Source: Streptomyces sp. NBC_00490
Lineage (GTDB): Bacteria > Actinomycetota > Actinomycetes > Streptomycetales > Streptomycetaceae
NCBI RefSeq assembly: GCF_036013645.1
Contig: NZ_CP107869.1
Span: forward strand, 3,906,001 to 3,970,000
Length of the DNA: 64,000 bases
Direction of reading: 5' to 3'
The notes under the pieces were generated by a model. The model worked only from the letters and a program-made list of their open reading frames with translations. It ran no database searches and had not been told where the DNA came from. The position numbers and the translations under genes were made by a program. This document shows, piece by piece, positions 16,683 through 25,722 of the stretch (within the stretch, counting starts at the first letter, position 1; the number at the start of each line of letters is the position of its first letter).

Positions 16683-16868
16683 GCGGATCTCACTCTCTCG
16701 CTCGGGACGGCACCCCCGCAGTCCAGCCACCCGGCACGCGGACGGCCTCTCCACAACACCCAGGTGTTCCGGAGGAAAGGGTTTACGGGGATGTGACGTG
16801 TCAGTCGACACGCCGACAGTGAAGGTTACGGGGCCACGGCCGAACGGGTCAAACCGGGCCGGGGCTCC

Positions 16869-16908
16869 CGGGTGTGCGGCTGATCACTCGGGACCAGCCG
16901 CACACCCG
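16869..16908 (-). terminator. 14-bp hairpin terminator after rne
   Basis: cgggtgtgcggctg (16869-16882) pairs perfectly with 16895-16908 over a 12-nt loop. An outer ggctc/gagcc pairing extends the stem. It lies 15 nt past the rne stop and separates rne from the rplU promoter region. Confidence 0.85.
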
Positions 16909-16922
16909 CGGTGAGCCGGAAC

Positions 16923-19900
16923 TCAGCTCTCGTCGGCGGAAGCCGAGACCGAGGACACCGTCTGCTCGGCCGCCGCGGTCTTCTTCGCCGTCGTCTTCTT
17001 GGCGGCGGCCTTCTTGGTCGTCGCCTTCTTTGCGGCCGTCTTCTTGGCCGCGGTCTTCTTGGTGGCGGCCTTCTTCGCCGTCGCCTTCTTGGCCGTCTTG
17101 CGGGCGGCCGTCTTCTTGGCCGGAGCCGTCTCCTCGGCGGACTCCTCGGCGGCCGGGGCCTCCGTGGCGGTCTCCGCCGCCGGGACGACCACGACGGCCG
17201 TCTCCTCGGACGCGGTCGGCGCGGTGGCCTTGCGCACCGCACGGCGGCGCGGACGGGCCGGGGCGGCGCTCTCGGCGGGCGCCTCGGACGGCTCGGCCTT
17301 GGCCGGAGCCTCCTCGGCGACCGGCGCGGGCGCCGCCGGGGCCTCGGTGACCGTCACGACGGCCGCCTCGGCACCCGCGGGCGATCCGGCCGGCGCGGAC
17401 ACCTTGCGGGTCGCACGACGACGCGTACGCCCCCTGGGCGCGGCGTCCTCGACGACCGGGTCCTCGACGGCGGCCGGCTCGGCCTGCGCCTGCACGGCCG
17501 GCTCGACCTGCACCGGACGCTCGACCTCTTCCTCGGCCGTCACGTCCTGAGCCGTCGGAACCTCGGCCCGCTCGCCCCGCTCCCGCCTCGGCGCACCGGC
17601 CGGAGCCGACGACCGCCGGCTCGCCCGACGCCGTGAACGGCCCCGGCCCACCGCGGCCTCCGCCTCGGCGACGCTGCTGTACAGCTCCTCGTCGGGCTCG
17701 TAGACGGGCTCGGCCAGCGCGACCGGCTCGGCGACCTCGGCGGCCACCTCCGCCTCGGTCTCCACGTCCAGCTCGTCGGCCTCGGCGCTGTCGACGGACT
17801 CCGCCGCCACCGCGGCCTCGTGCACGTGCTCGATGCCGCCACGCCCGCGCTTCTTGCGCTTGCCGCCGCCTCCGACGGAGGTCGGCTGCTCCATGTGGAC
17901 GATGACACCGCGGCCGTTGCAGTGGACGCAGGTCTCCGAGAACGACTCCAGCAGGCCCTGGCCGACCCGCTTACGGGTCATCTGGACCAGGCCCAGCGAG
18001 GTGACCTCGGCCACCTGGTGCTTGGTCCGGTCCCGGCCCAGGCACTCCAGCAGGCGCCGCAGCACCAGGTCCCGGTTCTGCTCCAGGACCATGTCGATGA
18101 AGTCGATGACGATGATGCCGCCGAGGTCGCGCAGCCGCAGCTGGCGCACGATCTCCTCGGCCGCCTCCAGGTTGTTCCTGGTGACCGTCTCCTCGAGGTT
18201 GCCGCCCTGGCCGGTGAACTTGCCGGTGTTGACGTCGACGACGACCATCGCCTCGGTCCGGTCGATCACCAGCGAACCGCCGCTGGGCAGCCAGACCTTG
18301 CGGTCCAGCGCCTTGGCGAGCTGCTCGTCGATCCGGTAGGTGGCGAAGACGTCGACCTCTGAGGTCCACTTCGACAGCCGCTCGGCCAGGTCGGGCGCGA
18401 CGTGCGAGACGTATCCGTGGATGGTCTCCCACGCCTCGTCACCGCTGACGACGACCTTGGTGAAGTCCTCGTTGAAGATGTCGCGGACGACCCGGACGGT
18501 CATGTCCGGCTCGCCGTACAGCAGCGTCGGCGCGTTGCCGTTCTTGGCCTTCTTCTGGATGTCCTCCCACTGCGCCTGCAGTCGCTCGACATCGCGGCGC
18601 AGCTCGTCCTCGCTCGCGCCCTCGGCGGCGGTGCGCACGATGACGCCCGCGTCCTCGGGGACGATCTTCTTGAGGATGGTCTTCAGCCGCGCTCGCTCGG
18701 TGTCGGGCAGCTTGCGGCTGATGCCGGTCATGGAGCCCTCGGGCACGTACACGAGGTAGCGCCCGGGCAGGGAGACCTGGCTGGTGAGCCGCGCGCCCTT
18801 GTGCCCGATCGGGTCCTTCGTCACCTGGACGAGCACCGGCTGACCCGACTTCAGCGCGCTCTCGATGCGCCGCGGCCCGTTGGCCATGCCGAGCGCCTCG
18901 AAGTTGACCTCACCGGCGTAGAGCACCGCGTTGCGGCCCTTGCCGATGTCGATGAAGGCGGCCTCCATCGACGGCAGCACGTTCTGGACCTTGCCCAGGT
19001 AGACGTTGCCGACGTACGAGGTGGCCTGCTCCTTGTTGACGTAGTGCTCGACGAGCACACCGTCCTCGAGCACGCCGATCTGCGTGCGCTCACCGCTCTG
19101 GCGGACGACCATCACCCGCTCGACGGCCTCGCGGCGGGCCAGGAACTCGGCCTCGGTGATGATCGGGACCCGGCGGCGGCCCTGCTCACGGCCCTCACGG
19201 CGGCGCTGCTTCTTGGCCTCCAGACGGGTCGAGCCCTTGATGGACTGCACCTCGTCGGACGGCTCGGAACCCTTTTCCCGCAGGGGACGGGGCTCGCGGA
19301 CCTTGACGACCGTGCGCTCGGGGTCGTCACCGGGCTCGATGTCTGCGGAGCTGTCACCGGTACGACGGCGACGGCGACGACGGCGACGGCTGCTGGAGGA
19401 TGAGGAACCACCCTCGTCGGAGTCCTCCTCCGCGTCGTCCTCGGCCTGCTCGGCGGTGTCCTCGGCGTCCTGGTCCGCCTCGGCGGCCAGCTCGTCGCCC
19501 TCCTCGCCGTCCGCCTCGGCGGACTCACCGCGACGACGGCGACGGCCACCACGACGACGACGGCGGCGCGAACCGCTCTCCTCGGCGTCCTCCGCCTCGG
19601 CACCGTCCTCGGCGTCGGCGATCTCCTCGGCCTCGTCCGTCTCCTCCTCGGCGACGGGCTCGACGACCGGGGCGGCCTCGGCCTCGGCGGGCTCACCGCG
19701 GCGACGGCGCCGGCGACGCGGGGTCTGCTCCTCCTGGACCTCCGCCTCGGGCTCCTCGTCGACCTCCACCTCGGCGGCGGCTGCCTCGGCGGCGGCCCGC
19801 TGGGGCGTCTGGAACTGCGGCTCGGCGAAGACCGGCGCCTGGAACACGGCCACGGCGGGCCGCGCCGGCCGACGCGAACCCTCGTCCTCGGCGGTCTCCT

Positions 19901-20864
19901 CGGCGCCGGACCGCGCGGCGGGCTCGGAGAACCCGGTGGCGGCACGACGTACGGAACGGCGGCGCGCACGGCGCGGGCCGGCCTCGTCGGCGGGGGCTTC
20001 GGCGGCGGGGGCCTCGCTCGCCGGCGCCTCTTCGGCCGCCTGCGGCTCGACGGCCTCGACCGGCTCGTTCTCCTCGACAGCGCTCACGGGCGCCTCCACG
20101 CTCTCGGGCGCCGCGGTGGGCGCGGTCACGCGACGCGTGGCGCGACGGCGGCCCCGGCGCGGGGCCTCTTCCTCGGCGGCAGCCTCTTCGGCGACGATCG
20201 GCTCCGGCTCGGCCTTCGCCGGAGCCTCGGCGTCCTGGGCGGCGGGCTCGGCGGCCTGCGGCGCCTCGACGGGCGCGGCCGTCCGGCGGGTGGCACGACG
20301 GCGGGTGCGTGCGGCGGGCGCGGCCTCCTCGGCGGGCGCTTCAGCCGCTACGGCCTCTTCGGCGGGCGCGGCGGCCTCGTCGGCGGCCGGGGCACCGGCG
20401 GGCGCGGACGCCCGGCGGGTGGCACGACGACGCGTACGAGCGGCGGGTGCGGCCTCCTCGGCGGGCGCCTCTGCCACCACGGTCTCCGCGGCGGGCTCCT
20501 CGGCCTTCACCTCGGCCGCGGCGGGCACGACGGTCTCGGCGGCCTCGGCCGCGGCCGGAGCACCGGCGGGCGCGGACGCCCGGCGGGTGGCACGACGACG
20601 CGTACGAGCGGCGGGCGCGGCTTCCTCGGCAGGTGCCTCGGTCTCCGCAGCGGCCTCTTCGGCCACCGCCGGCTCTTCGGTCTCCTCGGCGGGCGTGTCC
20701 TCGGCGGCCGGTATGGCCGGCGTCGCCTCGTCCGGCGTCTCCGCTGCGGCGCCGACCGGCGGGCCCGCCGGTCGGGATGCGGCCCTGCGCCGACGACGCG
20801 GCGGCAGGGTGTCGCTGGGGGTGTTGAGTTCGGAACCCTCAGTGGGTTCGGTCGGCTCGAGCAT
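16923..20864 (-). CDS. rne: Ribonuclease E/G (RNase ES type) with long disordered arms
   Basis: 1313 aa. Endoribonuclease for mRNA turnover and rRNA processing. The catalytic core is at about 585-1010. It has an S1 RNA-binding segment (QIGVLEDGVLVEHYVNKEQ, YLGKVQNVLPSMEAAFID), the metal aspartates in VVDVNTGKF (about 876) and IDFIDM (about 921), and the zinc-link CVHCNGRG (about 980). The core sits between a 580-residue N-arm and a 300-residue C-arm. This is the Streptomyces arrangement, unlike E. coli RNase E with one C-terminal arm. The arms repeat Ala/Glu-rich stretches punctuated by RTRRRATRR-like blocks, and an Arg block precedes the core. The tail (about 1251-1301) is made of KKTAAKKAT-like repeats resembling histone H1. 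ATG at 20864 with GGGAG about 10 nt upstream. Confidence 0.95.
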   Translation of the reverse strand: MLEPTEPTEGSELNTPSDTLPPRRRRRAASRPAGPPVGAAAETPDEATPAIPAAEDTPAEETEEPAVAEEAAAETEAPAEEAAPAARTRRRATRRASAPAGAPAAAEAAETVVPAAAEVKAEEPAAETVVAEAPAEEAAPAARTRRRATRRASAPAGAPAADEAAAPAEEAVAAEAPAEEAAPAARTRRRATRRTAAPVEAPQAAEPAAQDAEAPAKAEPEPIVAEEAAAEEEAPRRGRRRATRRVTAPTAAPESVEAPVSAVEENEPVEAVEPQAAEEAPASEAPAAEAPADEAGPRRARRRSVRRAATGFSEPAARSGAEETAEDEGSRRPARPAVAVFQAPVFAEPQFQTPQRAAAEAAAAEVEVDEEPEAEVQEEQTPRRRRRRRGEPAEAEAAPVVEPVAEEETDEAEEIADAEDGAEAEDAEESGSRRRRRRGGRRRRRGESAEADGEEGDELAAEADQDAEDTAEQAEDDAEEDSDEGGSSSSSSRRRRRRRRRTGDSSADIEPGDDPERTVVKVREPRPLREKGSEPSDEVQSIKGSTRLEAKKQRRREGREQGRRRVPIITEAEFLARREAVERVMVVRQSGERTQIGVLEDGVLVEHYVNKEQATSYVGNVYLGKVQNVLPSMEAAFIDIGKGRNAVLYAGEVNFEALGMANGPRRIESALKSGQPVLVQVTKDPIGHKGARLTSQVSLPGRYLVYVPEGSMTGISRKLPDTERARLKTILKKIVPEDAGVIVRTAAEGASEDELRRDVERLQAQWEDIQKKAKNGNAPTLLYGEPDMTVRVVRDIFNEDFTKVVVSGDEAWETIHGYVSHVAPDLAERLSKWTSEVDVFATYRIDEQLAKALDRKVWLPSGGSLVIDRTEAMVVVDVNTGKFTGQGGNLEETVTRNNLEAAEEIVRQLRLRDLGGIIVIDFIDMVLEQNRDLVLRRLLECLGRDRTKHQVAEVTSLGLVQMTRKRVGQGLLESFSETCVHCNGRGVIVHMEQPTSVGGGGKRKKRGRGGIEHVHEAAVAAESVDSAEADELDVETEAEVAAEVAEPVALAEPVYEPDEELYSSVAEAEAAVGRGRSRRRASRRSSAPAGAPRRERGERAEVPTAQDVTAEEEVERPVQVEPAVQAQAEPAAVEDPVVEDAAPRGRTRRRATRKVSAPAGSPAGAEAAVVTVTEAPAAPAPVAEEAPAKAEPSEAPAESAAPARPRRRAVRKATAPTASEETAVVVVPAAETATEAPAAEESAEETAPAKKTAARKTAKKATAKKAATKKTAAKKTAAKKATTKKAAAKKTTAKKTAAAEQTVSSVSASADES

Positions 20865-21123
20865 GCGGGCGTTTCTCCCGTCAGGCTCCCGGGCGCCGCA
20901 CCTGGTCCGGCGATGCCGGTGACGTCCGCGGCTCGCGCGATGCGCGGTGCCGCCGTCCGGGGCGCGGGCGCCGCACGGGAGCTCTCTGTGTCCTGTCTCG
21001 CCGGTTCCGTACACCCTGTTGGGTACGGCCTGGCGAAAGTCTTCTGGTCGGTGTGCTGCCCGACCCAGGTGGCTCCCGAGTACGAGGGCGGCGCTACGAC
21101 GTCCGTCCTTCGCGGGACCTTCC
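20865..21123 (-). promoter_or_regulatory. rne upstream region
   Basis: 259 nt between the stop of the radical SAM-linked gene and the rne start, both on minus. No open frame or strong hairpin is convincing, so it presumably carries the rne promoter and leader. RNase E leaders are autoregulated in some bacteria, but nothing in the sequence demonstrates that here. Confidence 0.35.
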
Positions 21124-21882
21124 CTACGCCGGCGCCTTCGCGGCGGCAGCGGCCGTTGTGGGGGCCTCAGCTGCCTCGCGGTCGGGCGCGAGCGGGTCGG
21201 TCACCGTGCCGGTCTCTTCATCGAACAGCCCCTGCGCCAGCCTGGTCACCGCAGCGGGGACCGGCGGCGCCAGGTCGGCCACGGCGCGGAGACCGGACAG
21301 GGCGTCGTCGGGTCGAACGGCAGGCGTCACGTGCCGAACAACCAGCCGCAGTATCGCACAAGGCTGGTCGGTCGGCCTATCAGCCTGTGGACCGTGCGTC
21401 TCGAGCTGTACGACTGCGGAACGGGCGTCGAAGGTACGGATGCCGTTCTTGGTCTTGCGCTGGACCTCTACGGACTCGGCGGCGGTGAAGGCCGCGACCG
21501 CGCGCTCGGCGTCGGCCGGGTCCACTCCGTCGAGCCGCAGCTCCCACACCGAGGCCGTGAGCCGGTCGGCGAGCCCGGAGGTGCGGGCCTCGACCGCGTC
21601 GATGATGTCGAGGCCGGTGGGCATCGACTCGTCGAGCAGGATCCTGAGCTTCTCGGGGTCCCGCGCCTGGGTGAGGGCGATCTCCAGATACTCCGCCTCA
21701 CTGCCCGTGCCGGTGGGTGCGGCATTGGCGTACGACACCTTCGGATGCGGCGTGAACCCCGCCGAGTACGCCATCGGCACCTCGGCACGGCGCAACGCAC
21801 GCTCGAAGGCGCGCTGGAAGTCACGGTGGCTGGTGAACCGGAGGCGGCCGCGCTTGGTGTAGCGCAGTCGGATGCGCTGCAC
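21124..21882 (-). CDS. TIGR03936-type radical SAM-linked protein (DUF2344)
   Basis: 252 aa, soluble. The N-terminus RIRLRYTKRGRLRFTSHRDF with AYSAGFTPHPKVSYANAAPTG is the DUF2344/TIGR03936 signature. In many bacteria this domain is fused to, or encoded beside, a TIGR03960 radical SAM protein, which here is at 26885-28858. The exact reaction is unknown. The C-terminus (about 215-252) is Ala/Glu-rich and variable. The GTG at 21882 is used; an in-frame stop lies 16 codons upstream, so little extension is possible. It precedes rne by 259 nt. Confidence 0.85.
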   Translation of the reverse strand: MQRIRLRYTKRGRLRFTSHRDFQRAFERALRRAEVPMAYSAGFTPHPKVSYANAAPTGTGSEAEYLEIALTQARDPEKLRILLDESMPTGLDIIDAVEARTSGLADRLTASVWELRLDGVDPADAERAVAAFTAAESVEVQRKTKNGIRTFDARSAVVQLETHGPQADRPTDQPCAILRLVVRHVTPAVRPDDALSGLRAVADLAPPVPAAVTRLAQGLFDEETGTVTDPLAPDREAAEAPTTAAAAAKAPA

Positions 21883-21930
21883 CGCGGGTGCGGGCGGCGG
21901 GCCTTCGGGCTGTCGCTTGCCCAGTGTCGT

Positions 21931-23049
21931 TCAGTCCTTCGTGAGTGCGGTCGTACTACTACCAAGAGTACGTGTTTCGCCGCCCGACGGTTCCCGTAGG
22001 GCCGCCCCGATCCTCTCCCGGGGCTCCCCGAGAAGCATCCGGCGGAAGTCGGCGCGGGCCTGCCGCACGGTCTCCCGGGCGGTGGTGAGCGCCTGCCGCG
22101 TGGCCCGCCCCACACTGCGCGCGGCCTCGGCGACGGGCCGCAGCACGAGGTCGCGCACCACATGCCCGACCGGTGTGAGCAGCGTCCGGTACACCCACCG
22201 CACCGGCTCCACGAAGATCCACCGGAAGAGGGCCCCGAGGAACCGCCCGACGGCGAGCGAGATGTGCCCGGCGATCCGCCAGGCGTGTCCGAGCGCGTCC
22301 CCCACCTCCCGCCCCACGACGGCCAGGAACCGGCCGACCGGAGTGAGCACCCACCGCCACAGCGCGAGCGCCGGCAGCACGAGGAGCACGCGCGCGATCC
22401 AGTACAGACAGATACCGATGCCCCGGAGGATCCAGAGCATGCCGTGACCGACGGGCGTGAGGATCCACTCGTACACCCACAGGGCGGGGACGACGACGAG
22501 GTAGCGCGCCAGCCAGGCCACGGCGGTGTACACCCCGAGCCCGATCCCCCGCGTCACCCACATGACGCCGTGCCCGATCGGGGTGAGCACGCGCGCGTAC
22601 ACCCACGCGAGACCGGCCCCGATCCCCCGCGCGACCCACCCGAAGCCGTGCCCGACGGGAGTGAGCACATACCGGTACAGCCACGCCAGGGGCACGACGA
22701 CGAGGTACTTCCCCAGCCACCCCAGCCCCTTGCCGAGCGGCACGACCACATACCGCCACAGCCCCACGAGCGGCCACACGAAGACAGCCCGCCCGACCCA
22801 CAGCAACGCCCTCCCGAACGGCCGCAGCACGGTGTCGTTCAGGAACCGCCCCGCCACCACGAGCGCGTCCCACACCATCCGTACCGGAACGACCAGCACG
22901 AGCACGACGATCCGTACCGGGATGCGGATGGCGACGGTGAGGCAGCCCTCGGGCTGCCGGGGCTGAGGCAGCGGCTTCTGCGGTTCCATACCGGCCAAGA
23001 CGCGGCGGCCGACGCCGTGGATTCGTCCCGCGGGTTGCGATGCCGTCAC
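21931..23049 (-). CDS. Hydrophobic protein built from LTPVGHG repeats, function unknown
   Basis: 372 aa; I do not recognise the family. Residues about 40-300 are hydrophobic and repetitive. [31 protein letters not shown] and LLTPVGH recur every 26-56 residues. Each of the first three is followed by a [12 protein letters not shown] stretch and then a [15 protein letters not shown] stretch rich in Trp, Tyr, Val and Arg. The regular Arg/His among hydrophobics suggests re-entrant or amphipathic membrane segments rather than simple transmembrane helices. The C-terminal 70 residues are basic and polar. The GTG at 23049 has GGTGAG 7 nt upstream; the ATG at 22989 is an alternative. It is divergent from the collagen-like gene. 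Confidence 0.7.
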   Translation of the reverse strand: MTASQPAGRIHGVGRRVLAGMEPQKPLPQPRQPEGCLTVAIRIPVRIVVLVLVVPVRMVWDALVVAGRFLNDTVLRPFGRALLWVGRAVFVWPLVGLWRYVVVPLGKGLGWLGKYLVVVPLAWLYRYVLTPVGHGFGWVARGIGAGLAWVYARVLTPIGHGVMWVTRGIGLGVYTAVAWLARYLVVVPALWVYEWILTPVGHGMLWILRGIGICLYWIARVLLVLPALALWRWVLTPVGRFLAVVGREVGDALGHAWRIAGHISLAVGRFLGALFRWIFVEPVRWVYRTLLTPVGHVVRDLVLRPVAEAARSVGRATRQALTTARETVRQARADFRRMLLGEPRERIGAALREPSGGETRTLGSSTTALTKD

Positions 23050-23202
23050 GTCTGCTCACCCGGATCCCGCAGTTCGTTAGACCGTCCTACTTACACAACG
23101 GCGCGTTCCCCCAGGACAGAGGCACTGCCGTGGGGCGCTCGGGTCACCCTCGCACTGAGGCCGGGACGTCCCCGGCCTGCTGTGCGCAAGAGGAGCATGC
23201 CT

Positions 23203-24021
23203 ATGAGTTCCCGACAGACGCCCTCGCTGCTCGGTCCGCTGGCCCGCACGAGATTCCGGAAGGCCGGGATGCTGGCCTCCCTCACGCTGGTCCTCGCGAC
23301 CGGAGTGGTCTCGCCCACCGCGGCGGCCGCCGCCTCCGTGTCCGACGACAAGCCCACTGCCACGCTGCAGGGCGGCAAGGGCAAGAGCTGCCGCCCCCAC
23401 AAGTCGCGGTCGGCCGCGGAGTCGTACGTCCCCGAGACGAAGCCGAAGCCGAAGGACAAGTGCAAGGGCGCGACCGGCGCCACCGGTGCGACCGGCCCGA
23501 AGGGCGCGACGGGTCCGAAGGGGGCGACGGGAGCCACCGGGGCGGACGGAGCGACGGGGGCCACCGGAGCAACGGGAGCCACTGGAGCGTCGGGAGCCAC
23601 TGGAGCGTCGGGGGCCACCGGCCCCAACGCGTGCGTCGAAATCGACTCCACCCAGGACAGCAACAACTTCGAGCTGCGGGCCGCGCTGACCCCGCCGGTC
23701 ATGGGTGGCCCGAACAGGACCTACGCCGGTATTCGTGACCTCACGGGGAACACCCCCGGGCCCTTCCTGTGGACCGACCTCACCGAGCACACCGGCTACC
23801 CGCAGGACGCCTGCGGGATCTCCGTCGAAGGGCATGCCCAGGGCAACCAGGACGAAGGGGACATGCGGATCGACGTCATCACCACCGCCGGACAGATCTA
23901 CGAGACCACATGCGCGGTGGACACCAGTGACCGCACTCTGGACTGTGACGACAACCCCTGGGTCCTCGTGAACATGCAACCGGCCCCGGACCAGGAGAAC
24001 GGCGGGATCCCCGTCCCGTAA
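23203..24021 (+). CDS. Secreted collagen-like protein
   Basis: 272 aa. The signal peptide is at about 1-45 (RTRFRK, then a hydrophobic run ending in AAAAAS). A Lys-rich linker (about 60-88) is followed by 18 uninterrupted Gly-X-Y triplets (about 89-142), mostly GAT with GPK, GAD and GAS. The C-terminal domain of about 130 residues has three or four cysteines (ACVEI, DACGIS, TTCAVD, LDCDDN) that probably make disulfides. Such proteins form short triple helices on bacterial surfaces; Thr in the Y position is a common glycosylation site. The ATG at 23203 has AGGAG at 7 nt; the ATG at 23197 is too close to it. Two glycosyltransferase genes follow. Confidence 0.86.
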   Translation: MSSRQTPSLLGPLARTRFRKAGMLASLTLVLATGVVSPTAAAAASVSDDKPTATLQGGKGKSCRPHKSRSAAESYVPETKPKPKDKCKGATGATGATGPKGATGPKGATGATGADGATGATGATGATGASGATGASGATGPNACVEIDSTQDSNNFELRAALTPPVMGGPNRTYAGIRDLTGNTPGPFLWTDLTEHTGYPQDACGISVEGHAQGNQDEGDMRIDVITTAGQIYETTCAVDTSDRTLDCDDNPWVLVNMQPAPDQENGGIPVP

Positions 24022-24043
24022 ATCCCACCGCCCGGAGCCCGGC

Positions 24044-25591
24044 TCAAGGGGTGTCCCGCAGGTCGTCACGACTGCCGGACACCCCTTGCCGCGTCTGTCG
24101 GCTGCCCGTGCGCTCCAGCAGACTCACCGTCATCCCCGTCACCGGCCTGCTCTCGGACACCGTGTACCGCCGCTGCAAGGCGCTCGCCTGCGCGGGGGCG
24201 ATGGCGTTGAAGGGGAATCCCGTCCCCTGCGTCAGCAGCCACACGCGCGGCTCGTCCTCGACGCACAGGTCCGGCGCGGAGCACTGGACCGCGTACAGGT
24301 CGTCGATCGCGGCCGGTGTCCTCGCCAGGAAGACATCGCGCAGTCTGAGGTCGCGGGGCAGGTAGTACCGCACTCCGCCGTCCAGTTTCCAGGTGTCCGC
24401 ACGGTCGTAGACGACGGCGTCCCCGGGACGGTGGAACCGCTTGATCACATCGGCCGCCGCCGCGTAGTCGACGGGCACCGGGGCGTCGTGTTCGAACGGC
24501 TGCCGCATCTGCCTCTGGTCGGGCAGCGTGAGCACGGCCAGCGTCGCGACCAGGGCCGCGGCGGTCTTCCGGGAACGCGAGGCCGCGGCGACCCCCGCAC
24601 CGGCCAGGAGAGCCCACGCCGGGAGGGTGAAGAGGACGTAGACACTGCGGAAGTAGGACACCTCGCCGTGAGAGGCGGCCCAGACGAGAAGGGGCGGCAG
24701 CAGGGCCCAGACACCGCACATCACCAGCGGCGCCCTGCGCTGCGATCGGGCCAGCACAGCCAGCGCGATCACGGCTCCGCCGCCCAGCGCGGAGGCGAAC
24801 AGGCCCTGGGCGAGGGAGAGAAGGTCCCAGCCGTCGGGCGCCGGCACCCAGTACAGCTGACGCTGCGCCTGGGACCTGCCGAGCACGGCGAGCGGGGCGA
24901 CGCACCCGGCGACCGCCGACAGTGCCAGAGCGGCCTTCCACCACAGCGAGCGGTCCTGCCGCGCGTGGGCCACGAGCAGACAGGCGTGGGCGAGTACGAC
25001 GGACAGCGCGATCAGGTGGAGGAGTCCGGTCAGGACCAGCGCGAGTGCGTAGCCGGCCCAGCGCCAGGGGCCGCGCGGACGGTCCAGGGCCCGCAGCAGC
25101 AGAAGCGTGGCGAGGGCGACCGCGAGCATCACCAGGGCGTAGCTGCGGGCCTCCTGGCCATAACGGCTCACCGCCGGTGAGATCGCGAAGAGAAACCCGG
25201 CCAGAATTCCGGCGCGATATCCGAAAAGCCGGTCCCCGATCAGAGCAATCACCGCCGCCGCGGCCGCCACAGCCAATACCGACGGCAGCCGCAGCGAAAC
25301 AACGGAATCCCCGAACGGCTCCACCCATCCGTGCATCAGCAGGTAATACGTGCCGTGTACGGCGTCGACGTTTCCCAGCGTGGCCAGGATCCGTCCGGTG
25401 TCCCGGCCCACCATGTCCCAGGTGACCAGTTCATCGCGCCCCAGCAGGGAGTCGGTCATCCCGTAGCCCGCCACGGCGAGCGCGACGGCGAACGGCCACA
25501 GCCACAGCATCGACCCCCGCCGCACGGACCGGGCCGATTCGGCGGGCCGGGGTTCTTCGCGAGCCGTGGGGAGCTGCGCGGTGATTACCAT
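24044..25591 (-). CDS. GT-C family membrane glycosyltransferase (GT39/ArnT-like)
   Basis: 515 aa with 9-11 predicted transmembrane helices in the first 370 residues and a soluble C-terminal domain of about 140 residues. GRDELVTWDM (51-60) in the first external loop matches the catalytic Asp/Glu motif of GT-C enzymes, which use polyprenyl-phosphate sugars on the outer membrane face. HGTYYLLMHGW and SRYGQEARSYALVM are further family-like stretches. ATG at 25591 with GGAG 8 nt upstream. It converges on the collagen-like gene and is divergent from the GT2 gene. Likely substrate: a secreted protein or surface glycan; the adjacent Thr-rich collagen-like protein is the obvious candidate (inference). 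Confidence 0.8.
   Translation of the reverse strand: MVITAQLPTAREEPRPAESARSVRRGSMLWLWPFAVALAVAGYGMTDSLLGRDELVTWDMVGRDTGRILATLGNVDAVHGTYYLLMHGWVEPFGDSVVSLRLPSVLAVAAAAAVIALIGDRLFGYRAGILAGFLFAISPAVSRYGQEARSYALVMLAVALATLLLLRALDRPRGPWRWAGYALALVLTGLLHLIALSVVLAHACLLVAHARQDRSLWWKAALALSAVAGCVAPLAVLGRSQAQRQLYWVPAPDGWDLLSLAQGLFASALGGGAVIALAVLARSQRRAPLVMCGVWALLPPLLVWAASHGEVSYFRSVYVLFTLPAWALLAGAGVAAASRSRKTAAALVATLAVLTLPDQRQMRQPFEHDAPVPVDYAAAADVIKRFHRPGDAVVYDRADTWKLDGGVRYYLPRDLRLRDVFLARTPAAIDDLYAVQCSAPDLCVEDEPRVWLLTQGTGFPFNAIAPAQASALQRRYTVSESRPVTGMTVSLLERTGSRQTRQGVSGSRDDLRDTP
24045..24088. terminator. 12-bp hairpin overlapping the end of the GT-C gene
   Basis: caaggggtgtcc (24045-24056) pairs perfectly with ggacaccccttg (24077-24088). 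The right arm, loop and most of the left arm encode the last 14 codons of the minus-strand GT-C gene. It sits 24 nt after the collagen-like stop and can act on both convergent transcripts. Confidence 0.65.
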
Positions 25592-25626
25592 AGGAATATC
25601 TCCGGTCCGGCGGCGGGAACTCCCCA

Positions 25627-25684
25627 CTTATACATCCCGACCCACCGGCGCCCCCTTGTACGGACCGCCAGGGCTCGATAAATT
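25627..25684. promoter_or_regulatory. Divergent promoter region of the two glycosyltransferase genes
   Basis: On plus, TTGTAC (25656-25661), 17 nt, then TAAATT (25679-25684) is a good vegetative-type promoter for the gene at 25723. On minus, TATAAG (25632-25627) is a plausible -10 for the gene starting at 25591, but no clear -35 is seen. Confidence 0.5.
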
Positions 25685-25722
25685 CACCAGCCGCCCCATT
25701 CCGCCGGAGAAAAGAAAAAGCC

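Noticed and set aside
16683..16811. N-terminal extension of L21
   Set aside because: The extra 43 residues do not resemble L21, and the GTG at 16682 gives the standard length.
20150..20620. Regular repeats that might suggest a CRISPR array
   Set aside because: They are in-frame coding repeats of the RNase E arm, vary in length and have no unique spacers. No cas genes are in the window.
19084..20922. Long plus-strand frame of Ser/Ala/Arg repeats opposite the rne N-arm
   Set aside because: Mirror of the repetitive coding sequence of rne; no start signal and no domain.
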